64,000 nt of DNA. Source: Streptomyces sp. NBC_00335 (GTDB lineage Bacteria > Actinomycetota > Actinomycetes > Streptomycetales > Streptomycetaceae). Location of the stretch: NCBI RefSeq assembly GCF_036127095.1, contig NZ_CP108006.1:7493501-7557500 (forward strand). The letters run 5' to 3'. The notes under the pieces are model-generated. The model saw only the letters and a list, made by a program, of their open reading frames with translations, had not been told where the DNA came from and made no database searches. Positions 41,975 to 50,836 of the stretch are shown here, one piece after another. How positions within the stretch are numbered: the first letter of the stretch is position 1; the number at the start of each line of letters is the position of its first letter. The position numbers and the translations under genes were made by a program.

Positions 41975-42652
41975 GTGGCACCTCGACCGTTGAATGAACT
42001 CGTTGAAGCAGGCTGGGCGAAGGCACTGGAGCCCGTGGCCGGAGGCATCGCGGCCATGGGGGACTTCCTCCGGGCCGAGATCGCGGCCGGCCGGACCTAC
42101 CTTCCGGCCGGGCCGAATGTTCTGAGGGCCTTCCAGCAGCCCTTCGACGAAGTCCGCGTGCTGATCGTGGGGCAGGATCCCTACCCCACGCCGGGGATGG
42201 CGATCGGGCTGAGTTTCGCCGTCGCCCCGGACGTGCGCCGGCTGCCGGGGAGTCTGGAGAACATCTACCGGGAGATGAACTCGGACCTCGGGCTGCCCAG
42301 GCCGTCCAACGGAGACCTCAGCCCGTGGACGAAGCAGGGCGTGCTGTTGCTCAACAAGGCCCTGACGACGGCGCCCGGCAAGCCGGCCGCACACCGTGAC
42401 AAGGGGTGGGAGTCGGTGACCGAACAGGCGATCCGGGCACTCGCCGCGCGGGGCACGCCGCTGGTGTCCATCCTGTGGGGCCGCGACGCCCGCAACCTGC
42501 GTCCGCTGCTCGGGGACCTCCCGGCCATCGAGTCGGCGCATCCCTCTCCCATGTCGGCCGATCGCGGGTTCTTCGGTTCGCGCCCGTTCAGCCGGGCCAA
42601 CGACTTGCTCGTACGCCAGGGAACGCAGCCGGTCGACTGGCGACTGCCGTAG
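41975..42652 (+). CDS. ung: Uracil-DNA glycosylase, Family 1
   Basis: 225 residues from GTG. The water-activating loop is [16 protein letters not shown] (catalytic aspartate in GQDPY), followed by [16 protein letters not shown] and [10 protein letters not shown]. The HPSPMSA loop provides the second catalytic histidine. The enzyme removes uracil from DNA. It differs from the common form by having PTPG after GQDPY instead of HGPGQ, a variant seen in the second Ung of streptomycetes. Confidence 0.92.
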   Translation: MAPRPLNELVEAGWAKALEPVAGGIAAMGDFLRAEIAAGRTYLPAGPNVLRAFQQPFDEVRVLIVGQDPYPTPGMAIGLSFAVAPDVRRLPGSLENIYREMNSDLGLPRPSNGDLSPWTKQGVLLLNKALTTAPGKPAAHRDKGWESVTEQAIRALAARGTPLVSILWGRDARNLRPLLGDLPAIESAHPSPMSADRGFFGSRPFSRANDLLVRQGTQPVDWRLP

Positions 42653-43047
42653 AAAGGCCCTGACCGGCAGCGGGCGAGCGCGCTCCGGGGCCGGGGGCGA
42701 TGACACCGCATTCCTGACGGGCGGAACTGCCGTTGGGCATCCGGCCGATCCTGAAGCCGTCGCCCGTCGAGTCGCTCTCCACATCCGCGCGAAGACCGCC
42801 GGAGCCGTTGACCGGGCGGCAGTGACCGCTGGTCCCGGCGGCCGGACGTCGAGGTTCAGGCTCGAACCGTCGAACGCGGCTGGGCGCAGCGGGGCCATGC
42901 GAACGTAAACATGCGGTGTGGATCAGTGCGCCACCCGTCACCGCGGCGCGTCCGCGCCCGTGCGGATCCGTTGGCTCTTGAGGCCGTTGCGAGGTCGTTC
43001 GGCCCCCCTGCGCATGTCGGAGCCTCCTGAGTGGGGTCGATGGAGGC
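42653..43047. other. Gap without a gene; possible decayed reading frame
   Basis: The gap between ung and the GH35 gene is 489 bp. A plus-strand frame from about 42660 to a TAA at 42909 translates to a protein-like stretch (PEAVARRVALHIRAKTAGAV) but has no start codon and mixed codon use, so it may be the remnant of a lost gene. The last 150 bp belong to the regulatory region of the beta-galactosidase gene. Confidence 0.4.
42896..42913. promoter_or_regulatory. Weak LacI-type operator half site
   Basis: CATGCGAACGTAAACATG has one good half (GTAAACATG) of the operator found near the LacI gene; 6 of 9 positions are symmetric. It lies 150 bases upstream of a much better copy, so it may serve as an auxiliary operator. 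Confidence 0.35.
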
Positions 43048-43077
43048 TTGCCAGGCATGGCGTGTTTACGCAAACAT
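43048..43077 (+). promoter_or_regulatory. Promoter with LacI-type operator for the beta-galactosidase gene
   Basis: TGTTTACGCAAACA (43063-43076) is a 14-bp palindrome with one mismatch. TTGCCA at 43048-43053 and AAACAT at 43072-43077 are separated by 18 bases, so the operator overlaps the spacer and the -10 box. The geometry (operator nine bases after the -35) is the same as at the LacI gene promoter. Confidence 0.65.
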
Positions 43078-43141
43078 ACTCGCACCGGGATCTTCGCGTT
43101 CCGCGACAGCGCACCTCACCCCAGCACGGGAGCATCCGTCC

Positions 43142-44893
43142 ATGCCTCTTCTCCAGACCGACGAGGGCGGCTTCACCCTCGATGGCGAACCGTTTCGGCT
43201 CCTGTCCGGCGGTCTCCACTACTTCCGCGTGCACCCCGACCAGTGGGCGGACCGACTGCGCAAGGCCCGGCTCATGGGGCTCAACACCGTCGAGACGTAC
43301 GTCCCCTGGAACCTCCATCAGCCACGGCCGGACCGCTTCACGCTGGACGGCGGCCTCGACCTGCCCCGGTTCCTCGACCTCGCCGCGGCGGAGGGCCTGT
43401 ACGTCCTGCTGCGCCCCGGCCCGTACATCTGCGCGGAATGGGAGGGCGGCGGCATCCCCTCCTGGCTGCTCGCGGAGCCGGACATGCGCCTGCGCTCCCG
43501 CGACCCCCGGTTCCTCGCCGCGGTCGACGACTACTTCGACCGGCTCCTCACCCCGCTCCGGCCGTACCTGGCCTCGCGGGGCGGCCCCGTGCTCGCCGTG
43601 CAGGTAGAGAACGAGTACGGGGCGTACGGCGACGACACCGCCTACCTGGAGCACCTGGCCGCAACCCTGCGCCGCAGTGGCGTCGACGTGCCCCTCTTCA
43701 CCTGCGACCAGCCCGCCGACCTGGAGCGCGGAGCCCTCCCCGGCGTCCTCGCCACGGCGAACTTCGGAAGCCGCTCCGCCGAGCACTTGGCCGACCTCCG
43801 CGCCCGGCGTCCCGAAGGCCCGCTGATGACCACGGAGTTCTGGATCGGCTGGTTCGACCGCTGGGGCGGGCACCACGTGGTCCGCGACCCCGATCGGGCG
43901 GCCCGCGAACTCGATGAACTCCTCGCCACCGGTGCTTCGGTGAACTTCTACATGTTCCACGGCGGCACCAACTTCGGCTTCACCAACGGCGCCAACGACA
44001 AGCACACCTATCGGCCCACCGTCACCTCATACGACTACGACGCTCCGCTCGACGAGGCGGGCGACCCGACGCCGAAGTACGCCGCCTTCCGCGACGTGAT
44101 AGCCAAGTACGCTCCCGTGCCCGACGGCCCCGTCCCGGTGCCCGGCCCCAAACTCGCCCCGAGAACCGTGGCCCTGACGCAGAACGCCGGCCTGCTGACG
44201 CACGCCGCGATGCTAGGGACCGCGGTCGAGGCGCGCCGTCCCCTCGGCATGGAGGAGCTGGGCCAGGACTTCGGCTTCGTCCTGTACGAGACCGCTCTGC
44301 CCCTCGCGGGCCCGGCGCTCCTGGAGGTCGAACGGGTCCGTGACCGGGCCCAGGTGTTCGTCGACGGGCAGCCCGTGGGCGTCCTGGAGCGGGAGAACCA
44401 CGAGCACGCCCTCGCCTTCACGGTTCCCGGGGCCGGCAGCACGCTCACCGTCCTCGTCGAGAACCAGGGCCGCGTGAACTACGGCCAGGGCATCCACGAC
44501 CGCAAGGGCCTCCTCGGGACCGTCCTCCTCGACGGCACGGAGCTCGCGGGCTGGACCAGCCGGCCGCTCCCGCTCACCGACCCGCAGGACCTGCCCTTCG
44601 CGCCCGCCGCGGCGACGCCCGTGGGACCGGTCTTCCACCGCGGCAGCTTCGAGGTGACCGACCCCGCCGACACCTTCCTGCACCTCGACGGCTGGACCAA
44701 GGGAAACGCCTGGGTCAACGGGTTCGCGCTCGGCCGTTACTGGTCCCGCGGCCCGCAGCGCTCCCTGTACGTGCCGGCGCCGGTCCTGCGTTCCGGGACG
44801 AACCAGGTCGTCGTTCTGGAGCTGCACGCGGCGCACCGCGCCCGTACGGTCCACTTCCGCGACGCGGCCGACCTCGGGCCCACCGAGGAGTAG
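43142..44893 (+). CDS. Cytoplasmic GH35 beta-galactosidase
   Basis: 583 residues; CGGGAG sits nine bases before the ATG. The catalytic TIM barrel carries the acid/base E158 (QVENEYGAYG) and nucleophile E232 (MTTEFWIGWFDRWG) of family GH35. C-terminal beta-sandwich domains (about 360-583) include GYW-like FLHLDGWTKGNAWVNGFALGRYW. There is no signal peptide, so it acts inside the cell on imported galacto-oligosaccharides. Its promoter has the LacI-type operator shared with the galactanase genes, placing it in the arabinogalactan regulon. It ends at a strong terminator facing the GH30 gene. Confidence 0.93.
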   Translation: MPLLQTDEGGFTLDGEPFRLLSGGLHYFRVHPDQWADRLRKARLMGLNTVETYVPWNLHQPRPDRFTLDGGLDLPRFLDLAAAEGLYVLLRPGPYICAEWEGGGIPSWLLAEPDMRLRSRDPRFLAAVDDYFDRLLTPLRPYLASRGGPVLAVQVENEYGAYGDDTAYLEHLAATLRRSGVDVPLFTCDQPADLERGALPGVLATANFGSRSAEHLADLRARRPEGPLMTTEFWIGWFDRWGGHHVVRDPDRAARELDELLATGASVNFYMFHGGTNFGFTNGANDKHTYRPTVTSYDYDAPLDEAGDPTPKYAAFRDVIAKYAPVPDGPVPVPGPKLAPRTVALTQNAGLLTHAAMLGTAVEARRPLGMEELGQDFGFVLYETALPLAGPALLEVERVRDRAQVFVDGQPVGVLERENHEHALAFTVPGAGSTLTVLVENQGRVNYGQGIHDRKGLLGTVLLDGTELAGWTSRPLPLTDPQDLPFAPAAATPVGPVFHRGSFEVTDPADTFLHLDGWTKGNAWVNGFALGRYWSRGPQRSLYVPAPVLRSGTNQVVVLELHAAHRARTVHFRDAADLGPTEE

Positions 44894-44910
44894 CCGCGGC
44901 GGCACGGACG

Positions 44911-44948
44911 AGAGCCGGGCCCCGACCTCCCGGTCGGGGCCCGGCTCT
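44911..44948. terminator. Bidirectional terminator, 17-bp perfect stem
   Basis: 44911-44927 is the exact inverted complement of 44932-44948, with a 4-nt loop, between the convergent GH35 and GH30 genes. Confidence 0.9.
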
Positions 44949-44955
44949 TCGGGCT

Positions 44956-47394
44956 TCAGCTCAGCTGCTGTGCGGCGCCGCCGTCGCACGTCCGCTGGAC
45001 CGCGGCCGCGCCGTCCGCCGTGGAAGCGGCGCTCACCGTAAGACACTTGGCGCTGTGCCGGGCCGTCAGGGTGAGGTGGCCGTCACCGGTGGCCCGTACG
45101 GCCCACTCCTGGTTGCGGCCTCCGTTGCAGGAGTACTGGAAGACCTCGGCGCCGTCGGCCGTGGACTGCCCGCTCACGTCGAGGCACTTGCCACTGTGCC
45201 GGGCGACGACGTTCACGTAGCCGCCGCCGGTGGAGCGGAGCGACCACTGCTGGTTGGACCCGGTGGCGCAGCCGTACTGGACGACGGCCGCCCCGTCGTT
45301 CGTGCCGGCGCCGCTGACGTCGAGACATTTGGAGCTGTGCCGGAAGGACAGGGTCTGCCAGGCGTCCGGTGCGGCGGAGGCCAGGGCCCAGGACTGGTTG
45401 GCGCCGGTCGTCGGCTGGTGGACCCCGACGGGGGCCCCGTCGGCGGTCGACTCGCCCGTGACGTCCAGGAGCCGCCCACTGGCCACGTTGATCAAGGTGC
45501 TGTGGCCGTCGCCCGTGGTCGAGCGGATCCACTGCTGAGCGGTGGACGATCCGGGTGACGCGAAGGTGAGGGTGCCGTTGGAGACGGAGAGCGCTTTGCC
45601 GGTCTTGGCGTTGGTGATCCGATGGGCGGCGGTGCTTCCCCAGTCGGTGGCGGACAGCTTGGTGAAGGTCCACTGCTGTGCGCTGTCCGCCGGGGCCGGG
45701 GTGCGCTGCACGACCGTGCTCTTGCCGCCCACCGTGGCGACGGCGAGCGCCTTGCCGCTGTGGTCGTTGAGCAGCCGGCGCGGTGTCGCGGTGGGCCCGG
45801 TGGTCGCCGACGCGTTCACGCCGGTGACGGTGGGCAGCACGAACGTGGTGACGGAACCGGGGCCGACGGTGGCCTTGAGCGTCCGGCCGCTCACCGCCGC
45901 GTCGGCGTCACGCTGCAGGTTCCTGGTCGCGTCGGTGGTCCACCGCTCGACGGGGCCGGCCGCGGCCGTCTGGAAGCCGTCGAGGTTCAGGGTGACCTCG
46001 CGCTCGTCGCCCGTCGGGTTGGTGTGGACGACGACCACGCCGTTCCCGCCCGGCCGCACCGCGGCCAGTGTCTGAGGGTCGTCGGTGTTGACGATGCGCG
46101 CGCCCGGGCGGACGAAGCGGCTGTAGTTCGCCATCGCCCAGTACTTCTTGTTCTTGCGCAGGGGTTCGGTCGCCGCGTCCTCGGGGGTGAAGTCGGTCTG
46201 TATCAGACCCCAGTTGGAGTTCTCGCGGCCGGGCGCCATGTTCTCGTAGTCCTCGACGGCCTGCCAGAGCACCCACGCGCTCGGCTCCAGCTCACGGATG
46301 TCGTCGTTGATGCGCTGGGCCAGGTCGAGCGCGGGGCTCATGGAGGTGAAGCTCTGGGGGACGCTGCCGCCGAGGTCCACCTCGGACATCCACAGGGGTG
46401 TGGTCTCACCCTTGGCGATGTCCCGGACGCCGGTGCGGCCGTTCGTTCCGTACGTGTGCGTGTTGAGCCGGCCCACCGCGTCCCGGACGGCGGGAGCGTA
46501 CGACTCCCAGTTGGACCGGAACTTCCCCGGGTTCGTCTCGTCCATCCCGGCGATCGGGGTCGTCACGCCCTTCGCGTCGAGCGCGGCGCGCAGCGTCGTG
46601 ATCATGCGGGCCTGGGAGGCGGGGTCCCAGTGCGAGCCCTCCTGGCGCCCGCCCGCGTGCCAGTAGTCGGTGTCCGGCTCGTTGACCGGCGAGAGGGAGT
46701 CGAAGGTGACACCGGTGGCGGACTGGGCCCGCTGGAGCGCGCCGGTGAGGTAGGCGGCGAACCGGTCGTACTGATCCGAGCGGAGGTTGTCCCGCCAGCC
46801 GTCGACCGCGCCCGAGGCCAGCCCGCTGTTGGTCATGAAGTACGGGGCCGAGTTGGAGAAGGCCTCGAAGGTGCCGGCTCCGCGCGCCTTGGCCGCCGTG
46901 AGCCACCAGCGCTGGTTCGCGTCGGCGCCGGCGTTCCAGTGGTCGGCGCGGTTCGGGTCCCACCAGTCGGGGGCCTCCGGGCCGGGCCGGTTCCAGTAGC
47001 CGGGGACGGCCGCGCCGGCCCGCATGTAGGGGGCGGTCTCGGGGCTGTCGCCGCCGCCGATGTTGTAGCGGGCGATCGTGAAGCCGAGGCCGTCGGCGCC
47101 GTAGAGGGCGTCCGCGAGCGCGTCGCGCTGGGCGGCAGGCCATCCTCCGGTGACGTGGGCGAACCAGGCGAGCGCGGTGCCCCATCCCTGGAAGGCCGGA
47201 TGCTGGTAACCGGGGTCGAGCCGTACGGTCAGTGCCGCGGCGGGGGTCTCCGCGGCGTTCGCCGGCGCTGAGCCGGGCCCCACCGCACTGACGGCCGTGG
47301 CGGCGAGGGCCGTGGCGGCGCCGAGGGCGGCCAGGCGTGCGGTGAGCCGGGGCCGGCGGCGGGGTGTCGCCGTTCGATGGCGGGTGGGGATCAC
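44956..47394 (-). CDS. Secreted GH30 endo-beta-1,6-galactanase with beta-trefoil domains
   Basis: 812 residues; AAGGAG is six bases before the GTG. A signal peptide with an arginine-rich n-region precedes a cut near ANAAETP. The GH30 barrel shows FQGWGTALAWF, acid/base E239 (SPVNEPD) and nucleophile E338 (LWMSEVDLGG), closest to subfamily 5 endo-beta-1,6-galactanases. From about residue 520 come a ricin-type trefoil (DHSGKALAVATV) and a CBM13 with three QxW-type repeats (HSSKCLDVSGAGTNDG). Related streptomycete enzymes split side chains of arabinogalactan-proteins. It follows the GH43 gene on the same strand. Confidence 0.9.
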   Translation of the reverse strand: MIPTRHRTATPRRRPRLTARLAALGAATALAATAVSAVGPGSAPANAAETPAAALTVRLDPGYQHPAFQGWGTALAWFAHVTGGWPAAQRDALADALYGADGLGFTIARYNIGGGDSPETAPYMRAGAAVPGYWNRPGPEAPDWWDPNRADHWNAGADANQRWWLTAAKARGAGTFEAFSNSAPYFMTNSGLASGAVDGWRDNLRSDQYDRFAAYLTGALQRAQSATGVTFDSLSPVNEPDTDYWHAGGRQEGSHWDPASQARMITTLRAALDAKGVTTPIAGMDETNPGKFRSNWESYAPAVRDAVGRLNTHTYGTNGRTGVRDIAKGETTPLWMSEVDLGGSVPQSFTSMSPALDLAQRINDDIRELEPSAWVLWQAVEDYENMAPGRENSNWGLIQTDFTPEDAATEPLRKNKKYWAMANYSRFVRPGARIVNTDDPQTLAAVRPGGNGVVVVHTNPTGDEREVTLNLDGFQTAAAGPVERWTTDATRNLQRDADAAVSGRTLKATVGPGSVTTFVLPTVTGVNASATTGPTATPRRLLNDHSGKALAVATVGGKSTVVQRTPAPADSAQQWTFTKLSATDWGSTAAHRITNAKTGKALSVSNGTLTFASPGSSTAQQWIRSTTGDGHSTLINVASGRLLDVTGESTADGAPVGVHQPTTGANQSWALASAAPDAWQTLSFRHSSKCLDVSGAGTNDGAAVVQYGCATGSNQQWSLRSTGGGYVNVVARHSGKCLDVSGQSTADGAEVFQYSCNGGRNQEWAVRATGDGHLTLTARHSAKCLTVSAASTADGAAAVQRTCDGGAAQQLS

Positions 47395-47409
47395 GACCTG
47401 CTCCTTCGA

Positions 47410-47457
47410 GGGGAGTGGGGGATGGGGGACCGGGGGAGGGGGCGGGCGGCGGGCGGG
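47410..47457 (+). repeat. G-rich tract with quadruplex potential upstream of the GH30 gene
   Basis: Five runs of four or five G and several GGG runs lie within 48 bases on the plus strand, which is the template strand for GH30. The message therefore has a C-rich leader just upstream of AAGGAG. Confidence 0.7.
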
Positions 47458-47572
47458 TCCGGTGCTCGCCGCCACGCTTCCTCGCGGGCGGTGGTCGGGA
47501 GGTGCGCGTGGGTGACGCGGGGCGGCAGGGAACGCCGGCCGCCCCGCGCCGGTCGCGCGGCGGGCGCGGCGG

Positions 47573-49009
47573 TCAGACCGCCGAGCGCCGCCACTTCTGG
47601 TTGTCGCCCGTGTTGCAGGTCCACTGCGCGAGGGCGGCTCCGTCGGCGGTCGACCAGTTCGATACGTCGAGGCACTTGCCGCTGTGCCGGGCGAGGAGCT
47701 CGACGTAGCCGGCGAGGTCCGTCGTCCGGACCTTCCACTGCTGGGAGGCCGAGCCGTTGCAGGTGTTCTGTACGGCGGGCGCGCCGTCCGCCGTCGATGC
47801 CCCGGCGACATCGAGGCACTTGCCGCTGTGCCGGGCCATGATCTGGACGTATCCGGTGCCCAGCTTCTTGATCCAGAAGTGCTGGTTCACACCGCTCCCG
47901 CACCCCCACTGGACCAGCGGGACCCCGTCCGCCGAGTCGAAGTTCGCCACGTCGGCACACTTGCCGCTGATGCGCGAAGTCAGGGACTCCCACGGCACGT
48001 TCATCCCGCTCACGGTCCCCGCCGCCGTGTCGATGGTGACTTGGGGGGAGTAAGCCATGGTCATGGTGGTGCTGGTGGGGAAGGTGAGCGGCAGCCACAC
48101 GTACTGGGAGTCGTTGACCGTCCCGCCCATGGAATTGCCCCAGCGGTCTCCCATGTAGAGGTAGCCGGTGCCCTTCGTGCCCTGGACCGGAAGGACGTAG
48201 GCGGTCTGGCTGCGGAAGGTCGTTCCGTCCCCGACGTCCTTCAGGTCGCTCCACGAGCCGTTGATGCTGGTGGCGGTGGCGTACTTCTGCTGGTTGGGGG
48301 ACCATCCGGTGGCGCCGGAGGTCAGGAGGAAGTACACGTCCCCGCGCTTGAACATGGCCGGCGCCTCACGCCAGTTGCCCGGCCACAGCCGCTGGACCTG
48401 TGACTCCACGGCCGTGTAGTCCGAGGTCAGCCGGTAGACGTGCAGGTCGGCGTTCTCGTTGGCGGCGGAGATCATGTACCCCGTGCCGTCGGTGTCGACG
48501 AAGGTGGTGATGTCCCGGGACATGTGGCCCAGGGGGCGGAAGCTGCCGCGCCAGGTGTAGTCGCCGTCCACCGAGGACGAGACGGCGACGGCTGCGCGAG
48601 CCTCACCGTAGTCCGAGCCGTTCTCCTTGTGCATCCACATGACGAACTGCTGGGTGGCGCTGTTGTACACGACCTTGGGGCGCTCGATGTTGGCCCAGTC
48701 GAGCTCCGGATCGGAGGCTTCGGTCAGGACGTGGTTGCGGAACTCCCAGGTCTTCAGGTCGGTGGAGCGGTAGGCGGAGACGTAGCGGAAGGTGTTGTCG
48801 GTGTTCCGGTCCTCGCCGAACCAGTAGTAGTACTGGCCGACTTTGAGCACGCCGCCGCCATGGGCGTGCACGGGGTTGCCGGCCGGATCGGTGAACTGGG
48901 TTCCGTTGGCGAGGGTCACCGGGGCGGCGTGGGCGGTGCCCGCGGCGGTGACCAGGGACAGGAGGAGGGCGCACAGGAGTGCCGCCGTCCTGGAGATCTT
49001 GAGTCGCAT
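47573..49009 (-). CDS. Secreted GH43 exo-beta-1,3-galactanase with CBM13
   Basis: 478 residues with a Sec signal peptide (cut near AHAAP). The five-bladed propeller matches GH43 subfamily 24: HAHGGGVLKVGQYYYWFGED, NIERPKV (E109), GNWREAPAMFK (E215, general acid) and FRSQTAYV (Q268). In the fungal model of this subfamily the two glutamates and a glutamine at equivalent positions are essential, and the usual base aspartate is absent. A C-terminal CBM13 trefoil (about 340-478, with NQHFW, SQQWKV and NQKWRR) binds the galactan. The enzyme frees galactose and 1,6-branched oligosaccharides from the arabinogalactan backbone. Confidence 0.92.
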   Translation of the reverse strand: MRLKISRTAALLCALLLSLVTAAGTAHAAPVTLANGTQFTDPAGNPVHAHGGGVLKVGQYYYWFGEDRNTDNTFRYVSAYRSTDLKTWEFRNHVLTEASDPELDWANIERPKVVYNSATQQFVMWMHKENGSDYGEARAAVAVSSSVDGDYTWRGSFRPLGHMSRDITTFVDTDGTGYMISAANENADLHVYRLTSDYTAVESQVQRLWPGNWREAPAMFKRGDVYFLLTSGATGWSPNQQKYATATSINGSWSDLKDVGDGTTFRSQTAYVLPVQGTKGTGYLYMGDRWGNSMGGTVNDSQYVWLPLTFPTSTTMTMAYSPQVTIDTAAGTVSGMNVPWESLTSRISGKCADVANFDSADGVPLVQWGCGSGVNQHFWIKKLGTGYVQIMARHSGKCLDVAGASTADGAPAVQNTCNGSASQQWKVRTTDLAGYVELLARHSGKCLDVSNWSTADGAALAQWTCNTGDNQKWRRSAV

Positions 49010-49234
49010 GGCGCGATACCTCGTGATGTTGCGTCGGACCGGGCGCTCCGCGCGGACAGCGCGGCGGACGACCGCGCCCGGGTGTCCGGAGAGGTGGGGC
49101 GCCTGGAGAGGACCGGTCGTTCAGACGGTGTGGAGCACCGCGATCTCCGTAATGTTTTCGTAAACACGGTGTAGCCGGAAGTTTCGGAGGAGCCCGGGAG
49201 CCTGTCAAGGATTCGGACGAAAGAGGCCGGGGTT
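49010..49234. other. Divergent regulatory region between the galactanase and lacI genes
   Basis: The gap 49010-49322 (313 bp) has no gene. It carries one LacI-type operator on the GH43 side (49153-49166) and one on the regulator side (49250-49263), 97 bases apart centre to centre, so looping is possible. Confidence 0.6.
49153..49166. promoter_or_regulatory. LacI-type operator of the galactanase genes
   Basis: TGTTTTCGTAAACA, a 14-bp palindrome with one mismatch, 144 bases upstream of the GH43 start. On the minus strand a TTCCGG lies nine bases or less upstream, weakly matching the promoter geometry seen at the other sites. Confidence 0.65.
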
Positions 49235-49264
49235 TTGACCCGGGGACCCTGTTTGCGTCAACAT
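49235..49264 (+). promoter_or_regulatory. lacI promoter overlapped by its operator
   Basis: TTGACC (49235-49240), an 18-base spacer and CAACAT (49259-49264). TGTTTGCGTCAACA (49250-49263; 5 of 7 symmetric) covers the -10 box, so the regulator probably represses itself. The start codon lies 58 bases further on. Confidence 0.6.
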
Positions 49265-49322
49265 GACTTGAAGGGGTGCATCAGCGTGCGCCTGCGAGGC
49301 CTCGCGGAGGAGACGGTCGAAC

Positions 49323-50363
49323 GTGGCGGACAAGGCAACGAGAACGCCCCGCTCGCGCCCGCCCCGCAAGTGGCCCTCCATGGCGGAGGTCGCGGCGCGA
49401 GCCGGAGTCTCCTCGCAGACGGTCTCGCGCGTGGCCAACAACCACGACAACGTCGACGAGGCCACGCGGGCGAAGGTGCTGGCCGCGATGCAGGAGCTCG
49501 GCTACCGCCCCAACGCGGCGGCGCGCGCGCTGGTCACCGGCAAGTTCGGCGCGATCGGCGTGGTCAGCTTCGACGTGGGTGCGCACGGCAACGCCCGCAC
49601 GCTCGGCGCCATCGCGGACGCGGCGCGGGAGGCGGGCTTCTCGGTCAACTTCATGGGCATCCGGGCGCAGACCGAGGCCGCCGTGCGGCAGGCCTTCCGG
49701 CACCTCATGCTGCAGTCGGTCGACGGCATCGTGCTGGTCGAGTCGCAGATGCTCGACACGCCGTCGCTGCACCTGCCTCCCACGATGCCGGTGGTGGTCG
49801 CGGACGGCGACACGGGGCACGAGTACCCGAACGTCGACTTCGACCAGGCCCGTGGCACCCAGAGCGTGGTCGGTCACCTGCTGGAGCTCGGGCACCGGAC
49901 CGTCTACCACGTCAGCGGCCCGAGGGACTCCTTCGCCGCCCGGCGCCGCGCGGAAGCGTGGGAGCGCACGCTCGTCGCGGCCGGCGCCCCGGTACGGCCG
50001 ACGCTGTACGGGGACTGGACGGCCGAGTCGGGTTACCTGGCGGGGCGGACGCTCGTGCAGATCCCCGACGCCACGGCGGTGTTCGCGGCGAACGACCAGA
50101 TGGCCCTGGGCGTCCTGCGCGCCATGCATGAAGCCGGGCGGTCCGTGCCGGGCGACATCAGCGTGGCGGGCTTCGACGACGTTCCCGAAGCCCCCTTCTT
50201 CGAGCCGCCGCTCACCACGGTGCACCAGGACTTCGACGTGGTGGGGCGCCACTGCGTGACCCTGCTGCTGGAGCAGATCGAACGCCGCGGCAACGGGCCC
50301 CGGCGCCTCGCGGTGGAACCCACCCTCGTGGTGCGGGCCAGCACGGCGCCGCCGCCCGCCTGA
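49323..50363 (+). CDS. LacI-family regulator of the arabinogalactan locus
   Basis: 346 residues from GTG behind GGAGGAGA. The helix-turn-helix is SMAEVAARAGVSSQTVSRVANNHDNVDEATRAKVLAAMQELGYRPN and the hinge leads to a periplasmic-binding-like effector domain (GVVSFDVGAHGNARTLGAI, VDGIVLVESQ, VFAANDQMALGVLRAM, VAGFDDVPEAPFFEPPLTTV). It is flanked by the GH43/GH30 genes on one side and the sugar importer on the other. TGTTTAC-GTAAACA operators occur at all of these and at GH35. The inducer is likely to be a galacto-oligosaccharide or galactose, inferred from context. Confidence 0.92.
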   Translation: MADKATRTPRSRPPRKWPSMAEVAARAGVSSQTVSRVANNHDNVDEATRAKVLAAMQELGYRPNAAARALVTGKFGAIGVVSFDVGAHGNARTLGAIADAAREAGFSVNFMGIRAQTEAAVRQAFRHLMLQSVDGIVLVESQMLDTPSLHLPPTMPVVVADGDTGHEYPNVDFDQARGTQSVVGHLLELGHRTVYHVSGPRDSFAARRRAEAWERTLVAAGAPVRPTLYGDWTAESGYLAGRTLVQIPDATAVFAANDQMALGVLRAMHEAGRSVPGDISVAGFDDVPEAPFFEPPLTTVHQDFDVVGRHCVTLLLEQIERRGNGPRRLAVEPTLVVRASTAPPPA

Positions 50364-50682
50364 CCGATTCCGTCACTTTCAGAGACGACCTGGCCGCCGC
50401 GTCCTCATCGCGTGCGGCCGTCGGCGCGTGCCCACGGGACGGGGCGGTGTGCGCTCCCTCGCGCCGCTGAGCCGAGCTCCTCTCCTCCGCCTCCTCCGCC
50501 CCCTCCGGCTCCCGGGGTGAGGGCGCAGAGGTGTCGGTCGATCCCCCCTTCCGTTCCCACCTGCACCTTTCCCTCACCGCCCGTGCGAGGGCGGTGAGTC
50601 CGTGCGGCCGCCGCGACCCGATGGGTCCGCGAGCCGCCGGCATTCATCACCTGAATTCCGCCTCTTCGCTACCTCTTTGTGC
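50364..50682 (+). other. Intergenic region with a pyrimidine-rich tract
   Basis: The 473-bp gap between lacI and the importer holds no gene. Around 50477-50515 the plus strand is almost purely C and T with CTC repeats. Frames through it encode only proline or glycine runs and are not genes. The promoter and operator follow at 50683-50741. Confidence 0.5.
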
Positions 50683-50741
50683 TTGACGCCCATCTGGGGG
50701 TGGTGCAGCATCAAGCCATCGCGATGATTACGTAAACATCG
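50683..50741 (+). promoter_or_regulatory. Importer promoter with downstream LacI-type operator
   Basis: TTGACG (50683-50688), a 17-base spacer and CAGCAT (50706-50711) form the promoter. CGATGATTACGTAAACATCG (50722-50741) is a 20-bp palindrome with one mismatch and is the best operator of the set. It begins just after the expected start of transcription, where a repressor would block elongation. Confidence 0.7.
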
Positions 50742-50836
50742 ACTCATCGGCCCAGACCTCCTCCAGCCTTCCGGCCCGGAGGTTCTGCTTCCCCGCTCCG
50801 TTCCCGACCGGTCGGTCACCGACGCAAGGAACCACC

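Noticed and set aside
50403..50650. Short open frames encoding Pro/Ser or Gly/Glu runs in the lacI-importer gap
   Set aside because: They come from the pyrimidine-rich tract, have no ribosome-binding site and no coding bias.
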